From Guyanagaster necrorhizus (lineage: Eukaryota; Basidiomycota; Agaricomycetes; Agaricales; Physalacriaceae): a stretch of DNA of 64,000 nucleotides. Within the stretch, counting starts at the first letter, position 1. Each line of letters starts with the position of its first letter. The notes beneath the pieces were generated by a model that was given only the letters and a program-made list of their open reading frames with translations, made no database searches and was not told the origin of the DNA. This document shows positions 23,706 to 36,679 of this stretch, piece after piece. Both the position numbers and the translations under genes were made by a program. The stretch covers positions 627,187-691,186 of the forward strand of contig NW_025064896.1 in assembly GCF_019112545.1 (NCBI RefSeq). The letters are read 5' to 3'.

Positions 23706-24295
23706 TGTCATGATTTTTGCCCCTAAATCATGACCTGCCAATGCTTAGTAAGCAGATGCTTACCAATTTCAACCCCAGGCCAACCTTACAAAAGATGATG
23801 AAGACATGATGACAAGAAACAATATAATAATCATTGCTGTTCTATATTTTGAACACAATAGAAACTGTGGCATATGGAAAACTCACCATAGTGATGGTAT
23901 AGCAGAGCAGCAATAACAAACAAAAGCAAGGGCACAATCATTGTTATCTCAGACAATGAGCAGAGGACATGGAAAACAGACAATAGTCATCTATAGGACA
24001 TAGGATTCTTTAGACAGTATATAAGGCAGTAGTACACACTGATATACTCCAGTCTTGAGCTAAGGTTTAATACATCTGCTAAACTCTCTGACTATCTGGT
24101 GTGAATACTCTTGCCACAACAGCAGACTATATCTATCAGCCACAACTCTTCATCTTTATCTGCAAAATCCTTATTGCCTATCTTATCATCCTCATTATAC
24201 TTCTATACTAAAACTAGACCCAGACTTGGAATCTAGAATTGGAATCTGGTGGAAGCAGTGCTAGACATTTGTGAGTGTTTAGTAGAGGTCTAACA
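23706..24295 (+). repeat. 5' LTR of element H (family 1)
   Basis: It begins TGTCATGATTTTTGCCCC, like the TGTTATGATTTTTCA start of the element A LTRs, and ends GGTCTAACA. The next bases (ATTAGCTCAAGAC) match those after the element A 5' LTR (ATTAGTTTGAGAC). A TATA-like TATATAAGG lies near 24020. It marks the left end of the oldest plus-strand element in the stack. Confidence 0.7.
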
Positions 24296-26545
24296 ATTAG
24301 CTCAAGACTTCACACACTCTGGTCTAACAGCATTTTGCTAAGGATTAGCATATAAAACTCACACTTGGAAATATCATCACCACTTCCATTGCAGGTGCTT
24401 GCCTGTTCATTACAGTAACTGGAATTATTGGATACCATGTCATATAGTTACTGAGGGAATGAAGAAGAAGGAGAGAACTGGAGGAGTGGCAGAGCTGATA
24501 AAGAGTGGATCTCCTTTATCAAGCCCTCCAACCACTGCTCTACATACTTCTGAGTCAGGAGAGCATTATCATCTGGTCATCAGCCTCAGAATCTACAGAC
24601 ACCAGTGGCCCAGATTATATCATTCAATCTCCAGAATCTAAAAGTATACAAAGTGGAAGAGGAGGAGTTGAACCTCCCCCTTTTGTCATCCAACTGACCA
24701 CCTCTGATGTGATAGAGTCAGTACAAGGGGATGACAGCCATACAAGCTGACCTCTAACCAGAAACATAACCACCCTATCACTGACTACTACTAAGAGCAT
24801 ACACCAGGAGCCCTATCTGGACTTTACTCTAGGCAGGTGGACAAGTCCAGCCTTGTAGCCAGCCCACCCTAAAGCCTTTTAATCCAAGAGCAGGATATTA
24901 GTCAGATCATTCTTGGAGTCAATGCATACAGCCTCAGAGAGAGTGAGCTCCAGTCTGCTGAATCAGAAACAGTGGACCCATATGAGCTAGACAGAGGATA
25001 TGAATACATCCTCAACTGATGAACCCATGTAACAGAAGAATCTACCTGGACATTACTGGTGGCTCAGAGAGTAGCAAATAGCAGACATCCACTGGTTAGA
25101 CATCAGCAAAGGACTCTGATATCTTGCACTGCTGGAGCACACCAGGGATCTAGTAGACAGAGAATGGGCAGAAACTAGAGTAGCAGAAGTAGTACAGAAT
25201 GCCAAGGAGTGCTGGAAGCCTCTATTTTCTTCTTCTTACCATGTGCTCAAATGACCATTATCAGCAGGAAGCAGCTTAAGCAGTTAGAGAAGCTGAAACC
25301 CTTTCTGGCAGACTCTTTGGCAAGTCTCAGCTACATCCATCCATCTATTTGCCAGAGCAGGGCCTGAAGATGCCAGACCTTCAGTTCTATCAGCACCCTC
25401 TGGCAAAGAAAAAGAGAGGAAAGAGCCAGCAGTATCATTTTCTCCACCTCCTGAAGAACTGCTGGACTATCCTCAGTATGACCAAAGGCTGTGATTCTTG
25501 CCTAGGCCCAAAAAGCCAGCTCTACCACCAAAGCCACCACCACTGCTACCTGACACTCCATCTCTGTGGGAGCCTGAAACTATGAAGCTCTGGAAAATTT
25601 AAAGCTGACTGTAGCCTATGAGCCAATACTATTTAAAGGAAAAAGTCTGGACTTGAAACACTTTTTCCAACAATAAAAAGCATATTTTGAGATGTACAGC
25701 ACCTATTTCTCTATAAGCCCCACTAGGTTCAGCCCTCACTGAGTAATATTCTGTACAATCTGATTTGAAGATGCAGCATAAGAATAGTGAAGCTTATAGA
25801 AACAGTACTTTTATGACCCAACTACAGAATAGTGAAGGTACTTCTCCTTGTTAAGCCCAAGCAACACATGATCTAAACACATGATAAATAGATGCTGTAT
25901 TAAATTCATACAGTCATGCCTAAGTTCACTATATATGCTTATGTGGTATTGTGTCTCAAGGCCAATTTACAAGTTGGCTTGAGATAGAATGGTGAAGATA
26001 AACTTTGGCTTGAAGCTGAGTATCTACAGTGAGAGCTATGCTACTTATATATCATTCAAAGGTCTAAGTAAAAATATACCTACTAATTGTATGTTTTTTT
26101 ACTACTGTGCACTTTGTCCTTGAGCATCATTACTGTCCACAAAAGAGTATTGTCCATTGTCAAGGGTATTGTTGCTGTTGAAGGACAATGACCAACTCTG
26201 CCTATTATGGTGATTAAGCATGAATAGAGGTTAATCAAGAAAGGAAAGAAGGAAAAATCATAACACTCTTATTCATGATTCAAAGAAGCTGTACAATGAT
26301 GATTTAAGCTAGATGCAGAACAAAAAATTTATACTACTAAGTGGCATGCTTTATAATAGATCAACTTCACCAATGTCAAGAAATTCTTTTAAGAATTCAA
26401 AGAGTTAGCTTATCAGGCTGAAAAGATGCATGATCATGAAGCTATGTTGGAGCAGATCAAAAATGCAGTCTGGCCCAATCTCTGGAATACTATTGCCCAC
26501 AGGGACAATGATTTTCCTTCCACTTATAATGAGTGAAAAAGAAGG
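24296..26545 (+). pseudogene. Element H internal region, gag remnant (left part)
   Basis: A decayed gag-type region with stops follows the H LTR. The last part (about 26415..26545) reads EAMLEQIKNAVWPNLWNT.. and STYNE*K, a retroelement capsid end where a Trp codon has become TGA. A solo LTR interrupts it at 25849..26265. At 26546 it is split by element A. Its frame resumes at 42705 (ILWMDYNYQ..) once A and one GAAGG copy are ignored. Confidence 0.6.
25849..26265 (-). repeat. Solo LTR, family 1, inverted
   Basis: On the plus strand it runs TGTTAAGCCCAAG to AAAAATCATAACA. Read on the minus strand it starts TGTTATGATTTTTCC, like the family 1 LTRs, and it is the same type as the LTR at 44431..44880. 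Flanks CTCCT and CTCTT are a 5-bp target duplication with one C-to-T change. No internal region is attached. Confidence 0.78.
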
Positions 26546-27124
26546 TGTTATGATTTTTCACCTTTTTTTTTTTTTCGACGTCGCTGCCTGGGAGTCCCAG
26601 AGGGATCGGGAGCAACAAGAGGAAGAGGCAGAGGGAAAGAAGAGGAAGAGGCCGAGTAAGAAGGATTTGGTGAGTCTCTCTCTTTTTTTTTTTTTTTTTT
26701 CTTTTTTTACCCCTATTTATGCTTAGTCACAGTGTCTAGACCAGTGCTTGGAACTATGAGACAACCTTAGTCAGCACAATGACCATTGTTTCATAATACA
26801 TAGTGATACTCTGACAATAAGACAATCTTCCTTTTGTAGATAACCATGACACCTTAGGATAACAAGTACTATAGCACAGACATGCACAATTAGTGATACT
26901 ATATTTATCTAGGAGACAAATAGTATATAAGTAGCATAGGTAGCACTATGTATCCCTAGTCTCAAACTATCCTTAATTTTATTATTCTACCTCAAGTCAA
27001 CTAGTATTAACCTTGAAGACACACTGCTAGATTCCACATATAGTGAACTCAGATGTGATTGTATGAACATGATACAGCATCTGTTTATCATGTGGTTATA
27101 GTCACATGCTGACTGGATCTAACA
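26546..27124 (+). repeat. 5' LTR of element A, with ~130-bp extra insert
   Basis: It matches the rejoined 3' LTR (34278..34464 plus 42438..42699) from TGTTATGATTTTTCA to GGATCTAACA. About 26567..26700 is missing from the 3' LTR: poly-T, a CpG-bearing segment and another T-rich run. Without that segment the two LTRs have about equal length (~450). Confidence 0.8.
26567..26700 (+). repeat. CpG-bearing, exon-like insert in the element A 5' LTR
   Basis: Between two poly-T runs lies a segment with several CpGs (CGACGTCG, ATCGGG, GGCCGAG) in otherwise CpG-free DNA. It is open in one frame (WESQRDREQQEEEAEGKKRK then RPSKKDL) and ends at GTGAGT, a good splice donor. It looks like a captured exon fragment or later insertion; the origin is unknown. 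It is absent from the 3' LTR of the same element. Confidence 0.45.
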
Positions 27125-27390
27125 ATTAGTTTGAGACTTTTATTTTTCTTTTCTTATGCCTATCATGAGCAAAGAAAACCAAATGCCATCAATCAATATC
27201 ACTATCTCCAACCTCACAGATGACTTCTTTAAGCTACTAGCTTTCATCATCAAAATGCTTTTAGGCTTGCTTGCCATCATTCAACTTTGTTGAGGACATC
27301 AATCAGTAACAGTGTGAGTAGTCAGATACTACCACTCATTTAGACAAATTTAACAGATTTTATGCAATATCATCTCTGACCTCTCTCTCT

Positions 27391-30352
27391 ATGATATCTC
27401 TCTCTCTGCCTGAACTTCCTTTCAGCCTGCATTTGAAACTGTATTTGAAGCCTGGCCTAGTTGCACAAATAAAGAGTGCACTGAGGAAGAAGAAGCACTT
27501 TAGCCAACAGACAGACCCTCTCAAACAACTAGCAGATACAATGAGCATTGAAATACAGGGTTCAGGAATCTCTGGATCCTGCCACACCTCTCTGCAGTCT
27601 CTGACTATAAGGATGAAGATCTCCCTGATGACTTCTTTGAGGAGTTGCTGTTCTCTAACTCTTCCACTGCCTCTCATGAGCTCAGCATTGGAGACTGTGC
27701 TAGAGACTCCATTGATGAGATCACAAGACTTGCAGAAAGAGGGTCCAAGTATATCACCCTCTGAGAAAGTCTTATCCCCTCAACCTTTAGCCCTCACTCC
27801 TCAACTTTCAGTCACTTCAGAGAAACCCTTGCCTACTACTCCATGTGAATAGAGTCAAGCAGTGGGAAAGAGAGAGATATGACCTCTCTGAGGAGGAGTG
27901 AGACTGTCAGCAGTGAGAGGCCAAGAAAGAATATTATGACACACAGTATGAACAACAAGCCAGAGAGGAGCAAGCAGCAGAGTGGGGCTCAGCTCTCTCT
28001 CTGAGCACTATGGATTATATGAAGGAGGGGAAGGAGATCTATACTACAAAGAAGATAAAGGAACTTTCCCTGCAACAACTGCAGAATCAGCCCAGTGGAT
28101 CAGACTCACTGATCCCCCACTCTCCAGCCCCACTGACAGCAGCAACAACAGTCTCTGAGAGTGGGGATCAGACAATGAGGACAACCCATAATCTAGAGAT
28201 TGCTGAGCTGATATTCAGATTCTCACTGCCAATGAAGCCTGCCAGATCAACAATGACTATGAGCCTCCACCCTCTACTTATGAAGAAAGCACTAGCAATA
28301 GCTCACTTCCTAGCAATGCTAGTTTCATCCTCAGTGGGTATGGGATCTGAGTTTCTCCTGGAGCCAGAATCAACAGCTGAGCCCTCTGACTTCTTTTTAC
28401 ATGGACATGTCACTACCCTCTTCCTCAACAATGAGTTCTACAATGAGTTCTGCTGATATAGTGAGAAAGTGAAGAGAGAAAGAGAGTGAAAAAAAAACCA
28501 GAGGACTGGAAGAGCAGGATCCTTCTGACCTTGTCAGCAGTCTACTACTTGAACCTCCAACACTGACACTCAAACCTGAACTGACTGAAAGCTCTCCAGC
28601 AACAATCTGAGCCCCTGAGCTGCCCAACTATGACTAGCCCATCAACTATCTTGATAAGAATGAGGAGAATGAGGAGAATGTCTCAGTTGAGATTGACCTA
28701 TGGCTGCAGTATGAAGATACAGACAAAAAAGCACTTGAAGAAGAAATAAACTGGATTAGACAGCAAGAATTTGAGGAGTTATACTGGAAAGGGACAGCCT
28801 TATTGTGGAAGGATATTAGTTAGCTAATGACTCCTTTGAAAAGGAGATACACAGCTGCAGATGATGAGAAAAAAGGATATTTATTGCAATATACAACTAC
28901 TGACCATGCAATTTATATTTATAACAGGACATACCCTGAAGATCAACTAAAGACTTTGCCACCTTATCAGTATGAGATTCAGCCTATGCCAAATACACCA
29001 CTAGTACCATCAAGACAGGCCAAGTATACTGCTCCCTCAGTTCAAACTATCAGCAGCTGACTCTCACAAATCACCATAGTCAGCCAAGAAGCTGTCACAT
29101 GGATCTGCCAGTCCAAGCTTTAAGAGCCACTATGATCCATTGGATTTTAAAATTCTTGGATCAGCCATGGAAGCTGATTACTTGCTAATGCAGGACAAAA
29201 TCTGGCAGACAAAACAATAGAGAATGATGACTCTGAAGCCATATGACTCAGATTTATAATCTGAAATGGGCACATTGTATGAAAGGAGGCATATCTAGAA
29301 GGGAGTCTAGTAGCTGATAATGGGTCCTTGCACTCACTCCTGAGACCTCTAGCTGAATAGAAACACCCACTCTTTGATGAGTACCTCAATCTTATAGTTG
29401 TGCTACCTTAAAATACCATCATGCTTCAATACAAGCCCAATCTCCTCTGTACTCCATGACCCTTTAAAGGCACATCAGATGATATTGATCAGTTTCTGAT
29501 CAACTGTGAACAGTACTTTGAGGTATACACTGCATACCTTAGGTCTGACATGAATAAAGTGGCCTTCACTGTCTCCTACTTCAAAAGTAAGGTCAAATAT
29601 TAGTGAATTCTAATTGTTCTGATTCTACATTCTAACACCCACTAGCACTATCACTACTCATTCTGGATCGTCTTCAAACAGATGATCTAGGACAAATTCA
29701 TTGACTCTGCCATTCAAGAAGTCTACAAGAATAAGATGAAAGAGCTCTATATGAGTGACAAGATTGCTAGCAAATACTTTGATAAACTAGAATGACTGGA
29801 AACACTGGCTGGAGTATGAGAGAGTGTTGATGATGACAGGCAAATAGTCAAATACCTCAAGATGGAGGTGCCCCTATCTTATATCAGCATGATTTTGAAC
29901 ATTAGCACTAATATTCTGAGGAGCTATGATGTATAGAAGACTAGGATCATGGAGATGAACAAGGAAAGGCTGTGGCAGAAGGCAGCTAATACAGGAATCA
30001 TGATCAAGCAGAAGAAACCTTATCAGGCTAGAAACAGAAAGAGTGCCAGCAGAGGAATCTTGATAAAGAACAGTATAACCACAGCTTTGACTTCTTCCTA
30101 TACTGCCCAGAAAACTAAGACAGGGACAACCTATACCAACAGTGGGAAGCCAATAGACATAGACCATCTCAAGAAGGAAGGAAAGTGTTTCAGCTGTGGG
30201 CAGAAGGGGCACATATTGAGGGACTGCTTAAAGAAAAAATGAACCCAGAAGGACATTAGGGCACAAATTGCAGAGCTGCAGAAGGAAGAGGAAGGACTAG
30301 AAGATCTGAAAACAGAAACCCAGATCAAGAAGATAAAAGACAGGACTAACTA
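27391..30352 (+). pseudogene. Element A gag remnant
   Basis: Open pieces at 27391..27852, 28010..28456, 28827..29060 and 29949..30242 are separated by stops and shifts. The capsid-like part near 29460 (GTSDDIDQFLINCEQYF) is shared with elements D and F. A CCHC zinc knuckle (KCFSCGQKGHILRDC) is at about 30182..30226. Gag would package the element RNA. Confidence 0.7.
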
Positions 30353-33300
30353 GCAAGTGATTTTGCTAGCTCAGCTAAAGGACTTATTGGTGTGTCATAA
30401 GCAGCTGTGAGTTGGACTTATATGTTCTCTATAGGTAGTTATATTTATAAGCATTCAAATATACTCTAGGCTATTTTTTCCACCTATACACTGAAAAAAT
30501 TGCACAAACAAACTCAATTGCCCAAGGGCCAAACAAGAGGAGAGACCTTAAATAAATAGCTAAAACTATTTGACACTGAGTGGATTTGAAGGAGGATCAG
30601 AGATGCCAGGATCAATAAAGAAGCAGTTGCAATGATGCAAAGATGGATCCATCAAACAAGAGTCAGCAAAGTTGACAATGAACTGATCTAAGAGATAAAA
30701 AGAGCAGAGTGAGAAAGGACTCTGAAATGATTGGATGAGCTAAGAGGGCCAAAGCAGTTTATTCAATGACAAAAGACATATAGACAAGATCTCACCACAA
30801 AGGCCCAGATACAGATACAGATAAATGAAACCATCTTCATGGTCACTGCATTAATTGATAGCAGCTGTACTGTGAGCTTTATCAATCAGGCTTTCATTGA
30901 CAGGCACCAACTACTCACTAAAGCCACTATAGCACCCATCTCAGTCTATAATGCCAATGGAACCAAGAATTAAGCTGGTTTGATTATAGAATTCATAGAA
31001 CTTTGACTTATTATTAGAGATCATTTAGAAAGGATTGATCTTACCATCACAGAATTGGAAATGAAGGAGTTGTTTCTTGGACATGATTGGTTAATCTGAC
31101 ACAACCTGCTCATCAATTAGAAAACCAGATGCATCACCTTCACTTGATGCTATTATCAGAAAATGCTATTTGTACTTTCTGACAGTGATCCTGATGACAG
31201 ATAGGATAAGAAGATGGAGGACAGTGAGACAATTCTTGCTGTTGATGTGGACACTGCACTGCACCTATGAGTGACTTATCATATCAACAACCTGGCTGCC
31301 AAGGCTAATAAAGAGAAGAGGGAAAGAATGTTTGAGAAGATAGTCCCTGAGTGAGTATGAGACTATTGTGACCTGTTCACTAAGAAGAGTTTTGACAAGC
31401 TACCAGATCCCAAACTCTGAGACTATGTGATTGAACTAATATTGAGTGTGAGTGCAAACCTTGATTGTAAGATCTATTCTCTCAGACATCAGAAACAACA
31501 GGAACTCAATAAGTTCTTTGATGAGAATCTGACTAGCAGACAGATCTGACCATCTAAATCACTGATGGCCTCTCTTCTTTTTTGTCAAAAAGAAGGATGA
31601 CAAGCTCTAACTGGTACAAGACTATCAAAAGTTAAATGAGATGACCATCAAGAACTGATACCCATTGCCACTGATATTCAAACTCATAGACAAACTCTGA
31701 GGGGCATGGTATTACATCAAACTCAACATCCAATGGGAATATAATAATGTATGAATCAAGAAGGAAGATAAGTGGAAGGCAGCCTTTTAGACCAACTGAG
31801 GACTGTTCAAACTAACCATCATGTTTTTTAGATTAACTAACTCCTTCACTACTTTCCAGTGGATAATGAACAATATCTTCAAGGACCTCATTACCATGGA
31901 AAAGATAATCATCTATCTAGATGACATACTAATTATGTCCAGAGACAAGACAGAACACTGATGGCTGGTATGACAGGTCTTTGAATTAATGAGGAAGCAT
32001 AAGCTATTTCTCAAAGCTGAGAAATATGAATTCAAAGTTTTGGAGACTGAATATCTAGAGGTGATCATCAGCAAAGAGAGTATATGAATGGATCTGGTCA
32101 AGATGGCTGAGGTAATGGAGTGGCTGAAGCTGACAAAAAAGAAGAAACTATAATCATTTCTGAGATTCACCAACTTCTATAGGAGGTTCATTCACAATTA
32201 TAGCAAGATCATCTGGTCTATGACATGACTCACCAGAAATGTCTCATAGGCATAGAGAATTGTCCAATTAGCAGTGTTTAATGACCTCAAGAGAAAATTT
32301 GCAGAAGATATCATTCTAGCAATCCCTATGCAAGAAAGGAGATTTCAGGTGGAAGCAGATGCTAGCAAGAGAGCCATTGGTGCCATTCTCTCTCAAGAAC
32401 AAGAAGAAAGATGGTGACCAGTGGTGTTCCTTTCTAAGGCCCTATTAGTTATAGAAAGAAACTACAAAATTTATAACAAAGAGCTGCTAGCCATTATGCT
32501 AGCATTGGCAGAGTAGCATCACTATCTAATCAGAGTGGCACAAATATTCAAAGTATAAATGGATCATCAAAACCTCTGCTACTTTCATCTTTCCCAAAAG
32601 CTGAACTGATGACAAGCCTGATAGATCATGGAGCTTGTCAAATATGACTACATGCTTTACCACAAGGCTGGTGCAGCCAATAAAAAGACCAATCTCTTGA
32701 GTTGCTGGATGAATCACAATCAGAGAGAGGAAGACAATGAAGAGGTGGTAATGTTAAAGCTGGAACATTTCTGGGTGATGATCATGCTATCCAAAGAGGA
32801 GATTCACACCAGAATACACAGTGCAATGTGACAGCTGAGCTTATAGGATCAGAGGATCATCATATTGCTAAATTATGAAAGGAGCATCACTAAACATGAT
32901 GACCTACTCTATTATGACAGATGCATTTATATCCTCTGACAACCAGCTTTATGAGGGGAGATTATTACTATATCACATGACTATGCTACCACTGAGCATC
33001 TAAAGATCTCAAAAATAAAGGAGTTAATGCTGAGAGAGTATTAGTGACTGAAACTGGAACAAGATGTTGACAAGTATGTAAAAGGGTGCAAAACCTGCCA
33101 AAGGACCAAGTCATCAATCCAGGCATGACCAGCACCACTTCATCTGAATGAAGTCTCCACAATACCCTAGATGTATATTTTGATCAACATGATCATCAGA
33201 TTACTGAATTGTAATGGCTATGATGTGATTATCATTATAATCAATCACTTCTCAAAGGCTATCATTCTGATCATCTGCACCACCAAGTTATCATCAGAAG

Positions 33301-34240
33301 GATAGGCCAAAATTCTCTGAGATGAGGTCTATTCCAAATACAATATGCTGCAAGTGGTCATATCCAATCAAGGACCACAATTTGTTTCTAAGTTCTTTAA
33401 TGACCTATACTGACTCCTTGAAATCCAAAGTAACACATCTATGGCCTATCATCCTCAAACTGATGGGCAAATCAAACACATTAATTAAGAACTTGAGAAA
33501 TATCTATATATATTTATTAACCACCATTAGAATAACTGAACAGAATGGCTAGCTCTTGCAGCTTTCTAACATAATAATCATATTCACTTGGCCACTGAGA
33601 AGACTCCATTCTTTATCAACTATGGACAACACCCAAAGGTCACTGTCACTATAAAATCCCATATAACAACTTCTGCTTCTCTAGACTTCACTATCAAAAT
33701 AGCAAAAATCCATCTTAAAACACAGACTGCACTTGAAAAAGCTACTACTGCAATAAAATTGCAATATGACAAATACTGCTGCACCATGCACACTTACACC
33801 ATAAATGACAAGGTATGGCTTGACATGACCAACCTCCACTTATCATGCCCAAAGCAAAAGCTAGCTGATAAAACAACTGGCCTCTTTCTGATCCTTGCAA
33901 AGATTGATGCCTCAGCATATAAATTGTGACTACCAGCTTTATGGTGCATTCATGATACATTCAATGAATCTCCATTGACACTCTATATTGCCTCTGCCTT
34001 TCTCAATCAAGAACAACTGCCACCATCACCATTTGACCTCATTGACAATAAAGAGCACTATGAGATTGACTAAATTCTTGGTCATAAAACATGCAAAGTC
34101 AAAGCATGAGGAGAGAGTATGACAACAACCATTGATTATCTTATTGGTTGGAAGAGATACAGACTGGAGTCAAATCAATAGGTTAACAAGAAGTGAATAG
34201 ATGTGGACACAGCTATACATGATTATGAAATATCTCTAAA
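30353..34240 (+). pseudogene. Element A pol remnant (protease, RT, RNase H, integrase, chromodomain)
   Basis: Domains in order: protease LIDSSCTVSFINQAFI near 30850 (DSS instead of DSG); RT with FFRLTNSFTTFQ and the catalytic YLDDILI at about 31914; RNase H with VEADASKRAIGAILSQEQ near 32345; an integrase zinc region ending CKTCQRTKSS near 33100; integrase core segments (NQGPQFVSKFF near 33365, AYHPQTDGQI near 33445); and a chromodomain-like end (EHYEIDQILGHK.. TIDYLIGWKRY) near 34050..34160. Many Arg positions are TGA. It is non-functional. Confidence 0.82.
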
Positions 34241-34277
34241 TTAAGCCATCAGAATGATGGTCTTAAGAAGAGAGCAA

Positions 34278-34464
34278 TGTTATGATTTTTCATCTTTTCT
34301 TTTCTTTTTTACCCCTATTTATGCTTAGTCAGAGCATCTAGACCAGTGCTTGGAACTGTGGAACAATCTTAGTCAGCATAATGACTATTGTTTCACAATA
34401 CATAGTGACACTCTGACAATAAAATAATTTTTCTTTTGTAAGTAACCATAACACTCTAGAACAA
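34278..34464 (+). repeat. 3' LTR of element A, left piece
   Basis: It begins TGTTATGATTTTTCATC after the purine tract and ends at the AACAA (34460..34464) duplicated by insertion of element B. It continues at 42438. Confidence 0.82.
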
Positions 34465-34946
34465 TATTAGGAATGTGCCAATTCGAGTGGGCTTGAGTGC
34501 ATGTGTGGAGTCCAGCAGAGTGCATGGGCATTGATGAAGCTATTGGCAATATCACCCTTGAGTCAGAGCCCAAGGATCTGGGTGGACAGAATGGAGTTCC
34601 ATCAGAGAAGTGAACCTGAATATCTTTTGGAGTGGAATCCGATGGGTGAGGAGTTGAAGTGAGTGCAAAGTGTAGATAGCTTATCCAAATTGATATTCGA
34701 ACTGAGTAGTTATAGTGATATACATGGTTTTATATACTAATGGTAGCTAATTCTGAGTCAGATTCTATTGGGTTCCAGTATTAATATTTGCTACTGAGTT
34801 CAGGGTCTAGATATTACAATGTGAAATACAGATGTGAAATGATAATGGTGAAATGAAATTAGTAGGTAATGGGAAGTGGCTGGAGTCTGGTGGGTAGCAT
34901 GATTGAATTTGTGGGGTGACAGGAGGCTGGCAGCATGCATGTAACA
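34465..34946 (-). repeat. 3' LTR of element B
   Basis: Plus-strand reading TATTAGGAATGTGCCAATTCG to GCATGTAACA. It is a direct copy of 41950..42432 with scattered transitions. Confidence 0.87.
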
Positions 34947-35070
34947 GTATCCCCTCTTTAGCATTCTTACTCTCAAGAGCACAGATCCTGATAGCCAGTG
35001 GGGCCACATGGAAGATTGTTGGTGGCCATGGGAGTTTTGTATTTTAATCTGAGACCACTATCATTGCCTT

Positions 35071-36406
35071 ATGTCATCGCTCACCATGTATTGTTGCTCA
35101 TGCATTCCTGAGCCTCTGGTGAGGGGATTCACCCCCAATGGTCCTGAAGAGGCTAAAGAATTGTTTTGTCTAGAATGGAAGGCCATAGAGGAAGAATACA
35201 TGGAGGCTATGAAGAGTCATTTGAAATAGCAAAGAGAGCAAGAGTGGGAGAAAAAGGTCCAGGTGGATCATGTGGCCTGGGAGACACATAAAAAGGAGCA
35301 GAAGGAGGAATTGGAGAGGAAGAGGAAGGAGGTCTGACAAGCTGTGGAGAGGTAGGCTAAGAAGGCAGAGGAGGCATTGAGAGAGACAGCTCGGAGGGAG
35401 ACTGAGGAGAGGGAGGCAGTAGAGGTAGTAGCGAGGGCTGAGGCTGAGGAGGTAGAGCTGGAGGAGATAGTTATGGAGGATAGATTGCTAATGACCCCTG
35501 CAGAGGCTGTTGACTTTCGGCTGCATTAAGTGTTGGCGAAATGGTATAGTCCTGGCTCTAGTCTTCACTTCAAGAAGGTGACTCACCATATGCCTCTGGA
35601 GTCCGATGATGAGCAGGTGAAGGGGACTGATGGGGACAATGAGTCTGAGGAATCTGAGGGGATCCTGGAGAGGAGAAAGAGAGTGTGGAAGGAGAAGAGG
35701 AGGGCAGTCGGTCTGATGGAGAAGAGCCATAAATGCAAGTTCAGATCAAGGAGCATAGTGGATGACAGTGGAACAGAGGTGATCATTAGCCCCAAAAAGT
35801 GGGCGAAGTTAGAAGTGGTGGGACCGACAGAGGGTGAGAAATTATTGGATGGTGAGAGTAAGTGTCTCGCTTTTCTTTCATGGCTTAACTTAGCTTTTAG
35901 TTTTAGAGAGTTGTGTGCACTCTCATCAAGATGGTGCATGGTGCTATGCATGACTGGTAACTGAAGGCACTGGTTGAGGGCAGACTTGCTCTCACTGCAA
36001 GATCAAGAAAACTGCCTGTTCATTCAATAAGGGCATCACAGCGAGTGAGGTGATCAGCAGTGTGGAGATCTCTGCCAGTCTCCACTAGCTTTCGAAGTTG
36101 ATATGCAAGTTGATGCATTGTGTGGATGAGTTGGCAGATGAGGTAGTGGATGTCCATGGTACTATAGTGGATCTCTAGGATGATTATGGGTCAAACGATA
36201 TGTCATCTTCTTCGGAGTTGTTTTTGGAGTCTGAGTTGGAGGCCTAGAAGAAGGCTCATCTGCTTTTCAGGAATGAGAAGGATCAGGAGGTGGAAAATCT
36301 GTGGGAGGTGATGTTGAAGGGACTAGATGAGGATATGAAGGAGTTGAAGAGACAGGAGAAGAGTTCTAGTTCCGATGTGGGCCCATTGGATTCCACTTCC
36401 TTGTAG
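35071..36406 (+). CDS. Antisense, intron-containing gene of element B (Zn2Cys6-like protein; several nonsense codons)
   Basis: It lies on the strand opposite to B gag-pol. Exon 1 is 35071..35857 (787 nt), the intron 35858..35906 (49 nt, GTAAGT..TTTTAG) and exon 2 35907..36406 (500 nt), giving 428 residues. The N-terminal half is charged and Glu/Lys/Arg-rich (coiled-coil-like, residues ~50..160). Next come an acidic Ser/Glu stretch (GDNESEESEG) and a basic KSHKCKFRSRS. After the intron are CVHSHQDGAWC and GQTCSHCKIKKTACSFN, then a helical region and an acidic end. The second CX2CX6C is intact; the first has lost one Cys (Ser at 268). At least six internal stops (TGA/TAG/TAA) show it is decayed. 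The same architecture is found in element C. It was probably a DNA-binding or regulatory protein of the element; this is inference. Confidence 0.72.
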
Positions 36407-36679
36407 AACTTTTGTATGAAATGTATATAGAAAAGGCATTTGGATGTTGGTAGTGGAAAAGAAAGAAAAAAAAAAAAATGTAGATATAAGTTTTTGACTT
36501 ATGAAAGTGTAAGAGAGGTGATTGAAATAGTATTCGGTTGGTAGAATTGAAATAGTAGGGTGGGCTCTGGTGGCATCTGGAGTAGTCTTGTATCAAGAAT
36601 GGAATGGTTGAGTGACTTTGGATAAGAGTCCTGGTTTGCCTGAGTATTGATAGTGAAATTCTTCAATAAATTTATTGGC

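Noticed and set aside
33322..33929. Plus-strand ORFs in the element A integrase region as host genes
   Set aside because: They match integrase core and C-terminal segments of the chromovirus.
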